From: Commensalibacter melissae
Lineage (GTDB): Bacteria > Pseudomonadota > Alphaproteobacteria > Acetobacterales > Acetobacteraceae
Assembly (NCBI RefSeq): GCF_009734185.1
Contig: NZ_CP046393.1
Location: 1,542,501 to 1,606,500 of the forward strand
DNA: 64,000 nucleotides
Direction: 5' to 3'
Part shown: positions 47,857 through 57,967 of the stretch, one piece after another
Layout: the number at the start of each line of letters is the position of its first letter
Position numbering within the stretch: the stretch's first letter is position 1
Notes under the pieces: model-generated
The model's database searches: none
What the model saw: the letters and a program-made list of their open reading frames with translations, nothing else
Told to the model about the DNA's origin: nothing
Translations under genes and position numbers: made by a program

Positions 47857-47956
47857 CAAGACTTCACAATAAATATATTCCTGTTTTATGGGATATTGAT
47901 AAAAAGAAACTAAGTTAGATTTTCTAACAAGAGTTTGAAAAATTAAAGGGTTTATT

Positions 47957-48271
47957 ATGTTCGCAATCATCCGCACAGGTGGAAAACAATATCGCGTTAC
48001 ACCTAATATGGTTCTAAAAGTTGAAAAACTGGATACCGAGGCAGGTAATACAGTCACATTCACCGAAGTTTTAAGTGTCGGTAATGAAGGAAACTGCACA
48101 ATCGGAACACCTGTTGTTGAAGGTGCCAGCGTTAAGGCAACAGTTGTTGCGCAAGATCGTCTTAAAAAAGTCATTATTTTCAAAAAACGTCGCCGTCAAA
48201 ACAGCCGTCGTAAAAACGGACACCGTCAACCTGTAACAGTTTTACGAATCACTGAAATCAACGCTGCTTAG
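47957..48271 (+). CDS. rplU: 50S ribosomal protein L21
   Basis: The 104-residue protein begins [18 protein letters not shown] and has the basic tail [17 protein letters not shown] that binds 23S rRNA. It is the typical first gene of the rplU-rpmA pair, with rpmA 48 bases downstream. Confidence 0.97.
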   Translation: MFAIIRTGGKQYRVTPNMVLKVEKLDTEAGNTVTFTEVLSVGNEGNCTIGTPVVEGASVKATVVAQDRLKKVIIFKKRRRQNSRRKNGHRQPVTVLRITEINAA

Positions 48272-48319
48272 TTCTAGCCTAAACAGACCATATTGATATT
48301 TTTAGAATAGGAGAAAAAA

Positions 48320-48589
48320 ATGGCCCATAAAAAAGCCGGAGGTTCATCCAGAAACGGACGCGATACCATTGGACGTCGTCTTGGCGTTAAGAAATTTGGT
48401 GGACAGCATGTTGTTGCTGGAAACATTATCGTTAGACAACGCGGTACAAAAATCAAACCAGGTCAAAATGTCGGTTTAGGTCGTGATCATACCATTTTTG
48501 CCCTTATTGATGGAAATGTACGATTTGAAAGCCGTTCAAAAGGTAACGTGCATGTTTCTGTGGATGCAATCAGCAACGCTGCAGAATAG
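48320..48589 (+). CDS. rpmA: 50S ribosomal protein L27
   Basis: The 89-residue protein starts [18 protein letters not shown], whose N-terminal arm reaches the peptidyl transferase centre, followed by [11 protein letters not shown]. There is no cleavable Firmicutes-type N-terminal extension. AGGAG precedes the ATG. Two hairpins follow, the second with a T-run. Confidence 0.97.
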   Translation: MAHKKAGGSSRNGRDTIGRRLGVKKFGGQHVVAGNIIVRQRGTKIKPGQNVGLGRDHTIFALIDGNVRFESRSKGNVHVSVDAISNAAE

Positions 48590-48597
48590 ATCAAAAT

Positions 48598-48619
48598 ATA
48601 CTTAAACAATTTTAAGTAT
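48598..48619 (+). other. 9-bp hairpin after rpmA
   Basis: ATACTTAAA and TTTAAGTAT form a perfect nine-base stem around CAAT directly after the rpmA stop. It has no T-run and precedes the true terminator, so it may protect the mRNA 3' end. Confidence 0.45.
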
Positions 48620-48634
48620 TGACTATTATACGAA

Positions 48635-48668
48635 GGGTCGATTCAATAAGAATCGGCCCTTTTATTTT
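48635..48668 (+). terminator. Rho-independent terminator of rplU-rpmA
   Basis: GGGTCGATTC and GAATCGGCCC form a ten-base stem with one G-T pair around AATAA, followed by TTTTATTTT. It ends just 15 bases before the obgE start, so transcription of obgE must read through it or start at or very near it. Confidence 0.85.
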
Positions 48669-48679
48669 AAAGGTTTTAA

Positions 48680-49716
<1,037 letters not shown>

Positions 49717-49717
<1 letters not shown>

Positions 49718-50865
49718 TGAAAAATCTACATCTTAACCAAGCCCGCAGAATTGTCATAAAAATTGGCAGCGCCTTATTAATTGACGGGAAAAATGCTTGC
49801 GTTCGTCAATCATGGCTAGAAAGCCTGATAGAGGATATAATCCATTTACGTCAGCAAAATTGCCAGATTTTAATTGTATCTTCAGGTGCGATCGCTTTGG
49901 CACGTTACAAGTTAAAATTAAATCGATATAAGCTTCGCCTCGATGAAAAACAGGCTGCCGCCGCAATAGGTCAAATCAAACTGGCTCAGACCTGGCATGA
50001 GGCTTTCGCTGCCCATAAAATCACAACTGCACAAATTTTATTGACTCTGGATGATACGGAAACGCGGTTACAATATAGCAATGCCCGTTCAGCCATTGAA
50101 ACACTTTTGAAATTAAACTGCATTCCCATCATTAACGAAAATGATACCGTTGCCACTTCCGAAATTCGTTTTGGAGATAATGACCGGTTGGCAGCAAGAG
50201 TTGCAGAAATGGTCAAAGCTGATCGGCTTATCCTTTTCTCGGATATTGACGGGTTATATACCGCAGATCCCAAAACCAATCCATCAGCCAAGCATCTTGC
50301 CTCAATTCCTGAACTTACTCCACAAATTTACGCCATGGGAGGCAAGGCGCCAACTGGATATTCATCAGGTGGCATGGCAACAAAACTGGCAGCCGCAAAA
50401 ATAGCCACAACTGCAGGATGTGCCATGGCAATCGCTTATGGAAAACTGCTTCATCCTCTCAAGGCCCTTCAAGAAGGAGCAAGATGTTCATGGTTTCTTC
50501 CCAATCGCAAACCCTATCCTGCCCGTAAACGCTGGATTGCTGGAAGCATCTCGACCAAAGGCACTATTTTTATTGATAATGGCGCGGAAAAAGCATTGAA
50601 AAACGGAAAATCTTTATTGCCTGCCGGTATTATCAAAGTTGAAGGCCATTTCCAACGGGGAGATATCATTAAAATTGCCAACAAGAATGGAAAAATTGTC
50701 GGAAATGGTATTTCTGCTTATGATTCTTCAGAAATCACTCAAATTATAGGTCTTCAAACTGATAAAATTAATTCCCAACTGGGCTGGGACGGCCCCAATG
50801 AGGTTATCCATCATGATGATATGGTGATTGTTCCCCCACTCACAGCGGCGGCCAGCGTAAAATAG
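49717..50865 (+). CDS. proB: Glutamate 5-kinase
   Basis: The 382-residue enzyme phosphorylates glutamate in the first step of proline synthesis. It has the amino acid kinase domain (VIKIGSALLI, VSSGAIALARY, INENDTVATSEIRFGDNDRLAA, SDIDGLYTADP) and a C-terminal PUA domain (NGKSLLPAGIIKVEGHFQRGD). proA is not adjacent. It is translationally coupled to obgE. Its last 26 bases overlap the end of a convergent gene. Confidence 0.96.
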
Positions 50866-51430
50866 GTTCTTTACGTTTTTTTAAATTAATAACCTCCTTT
50901 TTTTCATCATGAGAAGAGGGAGGGTCATATAATCCCCCCTCCCCATTTTCTACATAAATTTTCTGAGCCTGCTTATCAAAGTTATTTTCCGGTTTCTTAA
51001 CCTCTACCTTACCAATATTCTCACCAAATTTATTCAGGGATGACCGCGATACATCACATGAATTCTGATTTGAAATATCAGAAGCTGCAAAACGCTTTTT
51101 CAAGGCAGGTAAGGGATAAACATAATTTTCAGGCTCATACAATTTTTTTTCTGAATTTTCTATTTTACCTGCTTTTTCTGTATCATCTCGATGATTGGCA
51201 ACCACTTGTATTTTAGTTTCCAAACGAGGCCGCAAATCAGCCGTGCGCTTTAACAAGATACGTAATTGAGCCTGAATATCCTCCATTTGTTGACTTAAAT
51301 AATTTAAACGTCCTTTTAGCCCAAAAACAGCAAAAGGCATAAACAAAAAACAAATTCCAAAAGTAACAGTCAATATTAGGATAACAAACTGCGCCCAAGA
51401 AGGGATCCACTCTGGAAAAGTTAAATTCAT
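50840..51430 (-). CDS. Membrane-anchored coiled-coil protein, function unknown
   Basis: The 196-residue protein has one N-terminal membrane helix (about residues 13-36), a coiled coil (LNYLSQQMEDIQAQLRILLKR, about 43-65) and a long polar, probably disordered tail that ends in a short conserved-looking LRWPPL. I do not recognise a named family. It overlaps the 3' end of convergent proB by 26 bases. It is 37 bases downstream of gapR on the same strand, so the two may be co-transcribed. Confidence 0.65.
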   Translation of the reverse strand: MNLTFPEWIPSWAQFVILILTVTFGICFLFMPFAVFGLKGRLNYLSQQMEDIQAQLRILLKRTADLRPRLETKIQVVANHRDDTEKAGKIENSEKKLYEPENYVYPLPALKKRFAASDISNQNSCDVSRSSLNKFGENIGKVEVKKPENNFDKQAQKIYVENGEGGLYDPPSSHDEKKEVINLKKRKEPILRWPPL

Positions 51431-51467
51431 GATATTATTTCAACAATTTTATTAAATCTATATTCTA

Positions 51468-51728
51468 CTACATACCCAATGCACGACGATAAACATCAAA
51501 AAGAGTTTCCTGTTCTTCCACTTCAGCAGGCTCCTGTTTACGTGCCCGAATTATCCTTCTGATTACAGGAACGTCAAATCCCGCCGATTTTGCCTCAGCA
51601 TAAATATCTTTGATATCATTTGCCAACCCTTTTCGCTCCTCTTCCAAACGCTCAATACGTTCAACAATTGTCCGAAGACGATCAACGGCGATCCCTCCGA
51701 CTTCGGGTTTATTATCAAATTCATTCAT
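51468..51728 (-). CDS. gapR: GapR family DNA-binding domain protein (DUF2312)
   Basis: The 86-residue protein is an alphaproteobacterial GapR: RLRTIVERIERLEEERKGLA then NDIKDIYAEAKSAGFDVPVI, IRRIIRARKQ and the closing DVYRRALGM. In Caulobacter GapR encircles overtwisted DNA ahead of replication and transcription and helps topoisomerases and chromosome segregation. Function here is from the family. The ATG has GGAAAAGTGG upstream. A membrane coiled-coil gene follows. Confidence 0.93.
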   Translation of the reverse strand: MNEFDNKPEVGGIAVDRLRTIVERIERLEEERKGLANDIKDIYAEAKSAGFDVPVIRRIIRARKQEPAEVEEQETLFDVYRRALGM

Positions 51729-51986
51729 CCACTTTTCCTATTTTGATTTTTTTAAAATATATTTAAAGCTGTTTCTATTCATTACGTAACCCTGCATGCC
51801 AGGTCAATCGCCAATAGCCACAGAATATGAAAATTTTAATCCTTTGAAAATTTAAAGAATATTTTTTCCTGTTTTGAAAACCATGTTACTATCAAAAAAA
51901 ATATTACAGAGTAGATTCACAAAATATATACGATTCAAAATAATATTCAAAAATTAAACTTTATAGAATGTAGAGAGACCAAATTT

Positions 51987-53462
51987 ATGGAACAGACACA
52001 AGCCTATGCACCTTTTGATATTATCATTTTTGGGGCAACAGGCGACCTAACTGCAAGGAAATTATTACCCGCATTGTATTATCGTTATCTGGACAAACAA
52101 ATTCCACCCCAAACTCGTATTATCGGTACAGCAAGATCACCTTTGACAGACGACGATTTTAAAAAACGCATTCATGACGGATTGGTTGAATTTGTTCAAG
52201 AATCCTATCAAGATCCAGAAAATATTAGAAATTTTTTAAATCTTATTTCCTACGTCAGCTTAAATGGTGCAGAAGCTGATAGCAACTGGCCAGAACTGCA
52301 AGCGAAATTCGAACATAACAAGGCTAATGATATTCGCATTTTTTATTTTGCGACTGCACCAAGATTGTATGGTGATATTTGTGACAATCTTGCATTGAAA
52401 AAACTGATCACTCCGACAACCCGTATAATCCTTGAAAAACCCATTGGAACCTCGTTAAAAACTGCCGAAGAGATCAACCAGCGTGTTGGCAAGCATTTCC
52501 CTGAAAATAATATCTACCGTATTGATCATTATCTTGGCAAGGAAACTGTTCAGAATGTTATTGCCCTTCGTTTCGCCAATCCAGTTTTTGAACGGCTTTG
52601 GAATTCGGATGCCATTGACTACGTCCAGATCACCGCTGCTGAAACCGTAGGAGTGGGTAAACGGGGTGGATATTATGATGGAGCTGGCGCATTAAGGGAT
52701 ATGGTTCAGAACCATCTTTTACAGGTTTTATGTATGGTGGCCATGGATCCTCCCATTTCATTAAATGCCGATGACCTGAGAAATGAAAAGTTAAAAGTCC
52801 TTCGTTCTTTAAAACCCATGACGGAACAGGATATCAAGAATAATACTGTTCGCGGCCAATATACATCATGCGTTTACAAAAATGAAAAAATACCCGGATA
52901 TCTTGAGGATCTTGGTAAGGATCAAAGCAATACAGAAACTTTCATTACTTTAAAAGCCGAAATCAATACCGCCCGTTGGGGAGGTGTACCATTTTACCTG
53001 AGAACAGGAAAGAGGCTTGCAAAAAAAGTCAGTGAAATCATTATTCAGTTCAAACCCTCCGCCTGGAATCTTTTTGCCACGCCACCAAAAGCGAACCGTC
53101 TTGTGATTCGTATTCAACCAGACGAGGGTGTTTCATTATCCCTGCAAATCAAGGATCCACAAAAAACCTATACGAATTTACGCAGCACCTCAATCAATAT
53201 TGAATTTCCTACAGCCTTTCATATCCGCTACCCCGATTCCTATGAAGGGCTTTTGATGGATGTCGTCAAAGGGGATCCCATTCTTTTCATCCGTCGTGAT
53301 GAAGTCGAAGCTTCATGGCGCTGGATAGAACCCATTCTTGATGGTTGGGCAAAAAATCTAACCCCACTGACATATTATAAGGCTGGTAGCTGGGGACCAC
53401 AAGAAGCTCTTGACCTATTAGATCGGGCAAATCATGTTTGGCACGAAAATATGACAGAATAG
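51987..53462 (+). CDS. zwf: Glucose-6-phosphate 1-dehydrogenase
   Basis: The 491-residue enzyme oxidises glucose-6-phosphate to 6-phosphogluconolactone in the pentose phosphate pathway, the main sugar route of acetic acid bacteria. It has the dinucleotide fold FGATGDLTARKLLPALY and the active-site block RIDHYLGKETVQN with the catalytic His. FYLRTGKRL and GDPILFIRRDEVEASW are also typical. It stands alone; pgl and gnd are not adjacent. A hairpin follows the stop. Confidence 0.96.
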   Translation: MEQTQAYAPFDIIIFGATGDLTARKLLPALYYRYLDKQIPPQTRIIGTARSPLTDDDFKKRIHDGLVEFVQESYQDPENIRNFLNLISYVSLNGAEADSNWPELQAKFEHNKANDIRIFYFATAPRLYGDICDNLALKKLITPTTRIILEKPIGTSLKTAEEINQRVGKHFPENNIYRIDHYLGKETVQNVIALRFANPVFERLWNSDAIDYVQITAAETVGVGKRGGYYDGAGALRDMVQNHLLQVLCMVAMDPPISLNADDLRNEKLKVLRSLKPMTEQDIKNNTVRGQYTSCVYKNEKIPGYLEDLGKDQSNTETFITLKAEINTARWGGVPFYLRTGKRLAKKVSEIIIQFKPSAWNLFATPPKANRLVIRIQPDEGVSLSLQIKDPQKTYTNLRSTSINIEFPTAFHIRYPDSYEGLLMDVVKGDPILFIRRDEVEASWRWIEPILDGWAKNLTPLTYYKAGSWGPQEALDLLDRANHVWHENMTE

Positions 53463-53473
53463 TGATTGTTGAT

Positions 53474-53504
53474 CACCATGATTTTATCAATTCAAGTCAT
53501 GGTG
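53474..53504 (+). terminator. Hairpin after zwf
   Basis: CACCATGA and TCATGGTG form an eight-base stem (extendable by wobble) with a 15-base loop, 12 bases after the zwf stop. It is followed by TTAAAAAAC, not a T-run, so intrinsic termination is uncertain. The rest of the gap up to 53760 is AT-rich, and I see nothing else in it. Confidence 0.4.
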
Positions 53505-53760
53505 GTTAAAAAACTGCATTTAAAGATAAAAAATTTAATCCATAAGATGGATAGATGTTAATGAATTTTTACTTATTAATAACTACCTAAAAATTATTTA
53601 TAGAATGAATTCATAGCTTTTGTTTTTATCTTTTCCATTCTAATTTGATGATCTTTGCAACGACTTCATTTTGAATTAAATAAAGTCTTAATATTGATTA
53701 TCCAGTTCCATTTTTTAACTTAATTATATAATTCCATTATTTAATCAATCTGAAAAACTG

Positions 53761-54198
53761 ATGACAAAATCCGATAGATTTGCATTTTCTCCATCAAGAA
53801 ACTCTTTAAAGAAAAGGATAATACAACGCGTGATTGTTGCGCTACTCTTATCTGGCGGTATTATTTTTTGCCAAGAAATGGGTTGGTTAAATCAATTGAC
53901 CGATCAGTTTGTAAGACAGAAAATCGACTGGTCTAATAATCAATCTGTAATAAAATATCTAAAACAGACCATCACAGATAAAAATCTAACAGAAATCCCT
54001 CTTAGATGCTTAATTCCCGTGATCAACAATGATGATGGATCAACAATTTTGAATGTTGAAATTCATGAAAAACACAATCAGGAATGTCTGAATACAAGAA
54101 AGAATTTTCCGACAATTTTCACCTTTCGTGTTAATAGGCAAAATGGTAGTATACAAATTGATAAAAATACACCCAATCATTTTTATCCGCTTCATTAA
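53761..54198 (+). CDS. Protein with one N-terminal membrane helix, function unknown
   Basis: The 145-residue protein has a basic N-terminus (KKRIIQR), a hydrophobic helix (about residues 22-38) and a soluble remainder with two Cys, in LRCLIPV and NQECLNT, which could pair in the periplasm. I do not recognise it. It lies 24 bases before the Rieske gene on the same strand, so it may be co-transcribed, but no motif links it to respiration. Confidence 0.6.
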   Translation: MTKSDRFAFSPSRNSLKKRIIQRVIVALLLSGGIIFCQEMGWLNQLTDQFVRQKIDWSNNQSVIKYLKQTITDKNLTEIPLRCLIPVINNDDGSTILNVEIHEKHNQECLNTRKNFPTIFTFRVNRQNGSIQIDKNTPNHFYPLH

Positions 54199-54222
54199 AT
54201 AATCATTATATCAACTTTCATA

Positions 54223-54834
54223 ATGAATCAATCTTCCTCTCCCCCTACTGTACCACGTCGTAGTTTCCTAACCCTGCTTACCGCAAGTTCAGTAACGGTA
54301 GGAGGTGTGGTTTGCACATGGCCTTTTATAAACAGTTTAAACACTCAAAATACCACCATCACTCATAATTACACGGATGTTGATATTTCCTCGCTTAAAG
54401 AGGGTCAGCAAATTACCGTTATGTGGCAGGGACATGCTGTATTTATTCTTCATCGTCCAGCCAAAACACTTGCACTTTTACAAGACAAAGAACTTTTGAT
54501 CCGTTTACGTGATCCAAGCAGTAAAGAGTTGCAACAACCTCCCTATACAAGAAACTGGCACCGGTCAATTCAGCCAGAAATTGCGGTTTTGATTGGTGTA
54601 TGCACGCATCTCGGATGTATTCCAAGCCTTAATTTGGGAAATTCACTTGGCGGATATTATAATTGTGCGTGTCATGGATCTAAATTTGATTTGGCGGGAA
54701 GAGTATATAACAATGTTCCAGCACCTTATAACCTTCCCGTTCCCCCCTATAAAATTTTAAAACCCGGAATTCTTCGTATTGGTGAAAACCCAGAAGGGGA
54801 AAATTTTAGTTTCACATCCATAATGCAGCTTTAA
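54223..54834 (+). CDS. petA: Rieske iron-sulfur protein (ubiquinol-cytochrome c reductase type)
   Basis: The 203-residue protein has a twin-arginine signal anchor (PRRSFLTLLTASSVTVGG) and a Rieske domain. Box I is CTHLGC (Cys127, His129, Cys132) and box II is CACHGS (Cys148, Cys150, His151). Cys127, His129, Cys148 and His151 would bind the cluster, with the other two Cys in the disulfide. Box II has Ala where Pro is common. Cytochrome b and c1 genes (petB, petC) normally follow, but here RNase P RNA follows, so the rest of the complex is elsewhere or absent. Confidence 0.9.
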   Translation: MNQSSSPPTVPRRSFLTLLTASSVTVGGVVCTWPFINSLNTQNTTITHNYTDVDISSLKEGQQITVMWQGHAVFILHRPAKTLALLQDKELLIRLRDPSSKELQQPPYTRNWHRSIQPEIAVLIGVCTHLGCIPSLNLGNSLGGYYNCACHGSKFDLAGRVYNNVPAPYNLPVPPYKILKPGILRIGENPEGENFSFTSIMQL

Positions 54835-54869
54835 AATCATTTACCTGTTGGATATTTTATAAAATCATC

Positions 54870-54898
54870 TTGCTTTTTGCACGAAATAGCGACATCTT
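54870..54898 (+). promoter_or_regulatory. Candidate rnpB promoter
   Basis: TTGCTT (54870-54875) and CATCTT (54893-54898) are 17 bases apart, placing transcription start at about 54905, where the P1 stem of RNase P RNA begins. The -10 match is moderate. Confidence 0.45.
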
Positions 54899-54905
54899 AA
54901 CACCA

Positions 54906-55294
54906 TCAGATAGCCAGATGATCGCTATTTACATGATCTGCATCGTAAATAGAGGAAAGTCCGGGCTCCACGGAAAAACGGTGCCAGTTAACGACTGGCG
55001 AGGGCGACCTTAGGGAAAGTGCCGCAGAAAACAAACCGCTTGCCAATTTATTTATAAATGCAAGTAAGGGTGAAAAGGCGTGGTAAAAGCACACCGCATG
55101 ACTGGCAACAGGAATGGCATGGTAAACCCCACCGGGAGCAAAACCTAATAGAGGTAACAGATTTACAGTTAAATCAGGGTTTTTCCGCCCTGTTACCTGG
55201 GTTGGTTGCATGAAATACGGTGCGAATCGTATTCAAGATGAATGATCGTCATTTATGTTTCATAAAAACAGAACCCGGCTTACACGCTATCTGA
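54906..55294 (+). ncRNA. rnpB: RNase P RNA (bacterial type A)
   Basis: The catalytic RNA of RNase P, which trims tRNA 5' leaders. Visible hallmarks are AGAGGAAAGTCCGGGCTCCAC near the 5' side (given here as a run ending at CCA), GGTGAAAAGGCGTGG, and the universal ACAGAACCCGGCTTAC near the 3' end. TCAGATAG (54906-54913) pairs with CTATCTGA (55287-55294) as stem P1, which defines both ends. The transcript is about 389 bases and ends with TTTTAATTTT just after P1. It lies between the Rieske gene and the division cluster. Confidence 0.95.
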
Positions 55295-55425
55295 TTTTAA
55301 TTTTATCCATAAATTTCCATTAAGATGCAAAACTATAATTTTTACGGCATTTTAACGATACTTCATATACATCTCAATCATGATTTTATGAAATAAAAGT
55401 GATTTCCAACGTAATTATTTGACCT

Positions 55426-55460
55426 CCCATATTTACCCATGATATCCCAAAGGCTATAAT
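55426..55460 (+). promoter_or_regulatory. mraZ promoter overlapped by three MraZ-box-like repeats
   Basis: TTTACC (55432-55437) and a perfect TATAAT (55455-55460) are separated by 17 bases, about 55 bases before mraZ. Over this promoter CCCA occurs at 55426, 55436 and 55446, exactly 10 bp apart; on the other strand these read TGGG. MraZ of E. coli is known to bind TGGG repeats with this period at its own promoter. The match of count, spacing and position strongly suggests autorepression of the division cluster. Confidence 0.7.
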
Positions 55461-55516
55461 GTAAAACAAAAGCAAAGATCAATAATCAATTCAAATTAAA
55501 TCTGGGATAGCCTGTA

Positions 55517-55999
55517 ATGAATTTGTTCCTTGGATCACATCAAAATCGACTGGATGCCAAAGGAAGAGTATCTATTCCAGCAAATTTCCGTTTAAATTTA
55601 CGAAAAGAAAAAACCACCAAGGAAGAACTTTCCTTTATTCTTCGCCCCTCTCATACTTTACCCTGTATCGAAGGATGGCCATTTGCCATTTTCAACAAAC
55701 TGACCGCCGTATTGGATGATGTCAACATTCTTTCAACGGAACATAATGACCTCGCAACCCTTATTTACGCTCAGGCCTGGCCTATTGAAGTTGACCGTGA
55801 GGGAAGAATTATCCTTCCTGACATTCTAAAACAACATGCCAACTTGACCAATAAGGTCACTTTTATGGGACTTGGGACAATTTTCCAAATTTGGGAACCT
55901 GTAGCCGCACAAAAACATTATGAATCCGTGCTTAAACGAACAAAAATGGTCATTCTGCCACACGCCGCCAAGGCTAAAACTGAGCAAGCGAACCAATAA
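55517..55999 (+). CDS. mraZ: Transcriptional regulator MraZ
   Basis: The 160-residue protein has two MraZ/AbrB-like half domains, each with the Asp-x-x-x-Arg block: LDAKGRVSIPANFR at about residues 13-26 and VDREGRIILPDILK at about 93-106. MraZ forms ring oligomers, binds repeats at the dcw promoter and represses it. GGGA lies nine bases before the ATG. It is the first gene of the division and cell-wall cluster and ends two bases before rsmH. Confidence 0.95.
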   Translation: MNLFLGSHQNRLDAKGRVSIPANFRLNLRKEKTTKEELSFILRPSHTLPCIEGWPFAIFNKLTAVLDDVNILSTEHNDLATLIYAQAWPIEVDREGRIILPDILKQHANLTNKVTFMGLGTIFQIWEPVAAQKHYESVLKRTKMVILPHAAKAKTEQANQ

Positions 56000-56001
56000 T
56001 C

Positions 56002-56979
56002 ATGGCCGACAATTATTCAGCAATTGATATCAATGGTCATTTCCCCGTCATGCTTAACGAAGTAATTGACCTTTTACAACCAAAATCCGAAGCGGTTTAT
56101 ATTGACGCAACCTTTGGTGGAGGTGGGTACAGCAAGGCCATTCTTTCCGCAGCCAATTGCAATGTATGGGGAATTGATCGTGATCCCGATGCCATCAGGC
56201 GAGGACAAAAAATTGTTGACGACTATCCCACGCTTCGTCTTTTACAAGGGGATTTTGCTCAACTTGAAACGCTTGCTCATGAAAATAACATCCAATCTCT
56301 GGATGGTATTGTTCTTGATCTGGGAGTTTCCTCTTTTCAGTTGGAAGAGGCAGAAAGAGGTTTTTCATTCCGGTTTGATGGACCGCTGGATATGAGAATG
56401 AGTAAATCTGGAAAAACTGCGGCTGATCTTGTTAACCAGTTGTCCGAAACCGAATTGGCAGATATTCTATGGTATTATGGTGAGGAACGTTTCTCACGTC
56501 GTATCGCTCGAGCCATCATTCAGGATAGACTTGAAAAACCTTTTGAAACAACACAACAACTGGCAAACCTGATTAAAAGGATTGTTCCGTCCAAAAAAAA
56601 TGAAATTAATCCCGCAACTCGATCTTTTCAGGCGCTAAGAATTGCCGTCAATGATGAATTGACACAAATCAGGCAAGTCTTAACAAGTGCACTTTCCCTT
56701 CTTAAACCAGATGGAAAACTGATTGTTGTCTCATTTCATTCCCTGGAAGACCGTATTGTCAAAGAAATCATGAATCAGGCAACTGGCAATATTGCAAGTC
56801 CTTCAAGACATCATCCTCAATCCCTACATCAAAAATCCGAACTGATTAAGTTTGAAGCCCTAACCCATAAGCCTCTTCGCCCTTCAAAACATGAAGTCCT
56901 TTTAAATCCCCGTTCACGAAGTGCGAAATTACGAGCCATTAAACGTCTTGCAGGGCAGAAAATAAGGAGTATATCCTGA
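56002..56979 (+). CDS. rsmH: 16S rRNA (cytosine-1402-N4) methyltransferase
   Basis: The 325-residue SAM-dependent enzyme methylates C1402 at the P site of 16S rRNA. It has HFPVMLNEVIDLL near the start, the SAM loop DATFGGGGYSKAIL and the block VLDLGVSSFQLEEAERGFSF. The late segment VVSFHSLEDRIVK is also diagnostic. Its TGA overlaps the ATG of the ftsL-position gene by one base, so translation is coupled. Confidence 0.97.
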   Translation: MADNYSAIDINGHFPVMLNEVIDLLQPKSEAVYIDATFGGGGYSKAILSAANCNVWGIDRDPDAIRRGQKIVDDYPTLRLLQGDFAQLETLAHENNIQSLDGIVLDLGVSSFQLEEAERGFSFRFDGPLDMRMSKSGKTAADLVNQLSETELADILWYYGEERFSRRIARAIIQDRLEKPFETTQQLANLIKRIVPSKKNEINPATRSFQALRIAVNDELTQIRQVLTSALSLLKPDGKLIVVSFHSLEDRIVKEIMNQATGNIASPSRHHPQSLHQKSELIKFEALTHKPLRPSKHEVLLNPRSRSAKLRAIKRLAGQKIRSIS

Positions 56980-57947
56980 TGATAATCCGTCCATTAACGT
57001 TATTTTGCTCAGTACTTGCCGGCCTATCTGGAATGATCCTGTACACTCAAAAACATAAAACCACCGTACTGGATCATCAAATCGCCAAAATTGTGCATGA
57101 TACGGAACGGCTAAAAGCCCGGACGGCAATGTTACGGACAGAATGGACTTTACTTAATCAGCCTGACCGTTTAAAAACTCTGGCCAACAACTTTTTGCCA
57201 AAATTGCACCCTTTGGCTCCCACTCAATTTGTACAAATGTCATCCTTGCTCAATGTGCTTCCTCCCATTCAAAAGGAACAGATTGAGGATAAAACACGCA
57301 AACAGCTGCTCCTTGCAGTCGCTAATAATCATGGACAAACCTTGAATAACCCTGATGACAAGCCCGAACCTGCTATTGTTTCAAGTAATACGACCAGACA
57401 ACATCATGACTCCCCAACAAAACCGAGCACTTCGGATGAAGAAAACCAATCTGCATCCTTCAATTCCCCTTCCAGAAAACCCGAAATCTACACTGCTAAA
57501 AAAACGAACAATACAATTGATTCCTCTGATGATATTTCAAATAAAAACATAAAAAAACCTCCTATCAGAACCAAACCTGTTCAAAATGTTAGGGATGATG
57601 AAGAAAATCTAGCAACCAAAGATTTCCCTGATATCCCACGAATTGATAAAAAAAATATCAAAACAACAGCCTTAATCAAAAAATCCGCTCATAAACCTGC
57701 AGTTCGACCTGCATTTTCAATTGCTGACAGTTCTGAGCCGATGTCAATTGTAAAAGAAAAGAATAACAATGGCACCATTGGTAAAAAGGAAATACACACC
57801 GTCGTAATAACCAGTGCAAAACCAAAACATGCGACGCCGGTAAAAATCGCCCAAAACAGCAAACAAAAACAGCATTATCATTCTGAATCAGCCTTTGGGG
57901 ACGACGCTGATGATTCCCTACCCGCACCTGTTCCTTTTTCTCAATGA
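56979..57947 (+). CDS. ftsL: FtsL-position division protein with a long disordered tail
   Basis: The first 95 residues fit FtsL: a short cytoplasmic start, one membrane helix (about 7-22), a coiled coil (about 28-58, IAKIVHDTERLKARTAML) and RLKTLANNFLPKLHPL. FtsL joins FtsB and FtsQ and activates FtsWI. The remaining 225 residues are polar, rich in Lys, Asn, Ser, Thr and Pro, and look disordered. Typical FtsL is about 90-130 residues, so the tail is unusual. AGGAG lies nine bases before the ATG. It sits between rsmH and ftsI, the standard place. Confidence 0.8.
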   Translation: MIIRPLTLFCSVLAGLSGMILYTQKHKTTVLDHQIAKIVHDTERLKARTAMLRTEWTLLNQPDRLKTLANNFLPKLHPLAPTQFVQMSSLLNVLPPIQKEQIEDKTRKQLLLAVANNHGQTLNNPDDKPEPAIVSSNTTRQHHDSPTKPSTSDEENQSASFNSPSRKPEIYTAKKTNNTIDSSDDISNKNIKKPPIRTKPVQNVRDDEENLATKDFPDIPRIDKKNIKTTALIKKSAHKPAVRPAFSIADSSEPMSIVKEKNNNGTIGKKEIHTVVITSAKPKHATPVKIAQNSKQKQHYHSESAFGDDADDSLPAPVPFSQ

Positions 57948-57967
57948 ATTCTATAAAGTTAAAATAA

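Noticed and set aside
47686-47956. L21 leader riboswitch-like element before rplU
   Set aside because: No stable hairpins or known leader motif are visible in this AT-rich stretch; only a promoter can be supported.
54906-55211. Reverse-strand ORF of 101 codons
   Set aside because: It is a shadow of RNase P RNA; the plus strand carries the universal RNase P motifs and a closing P1 stem.
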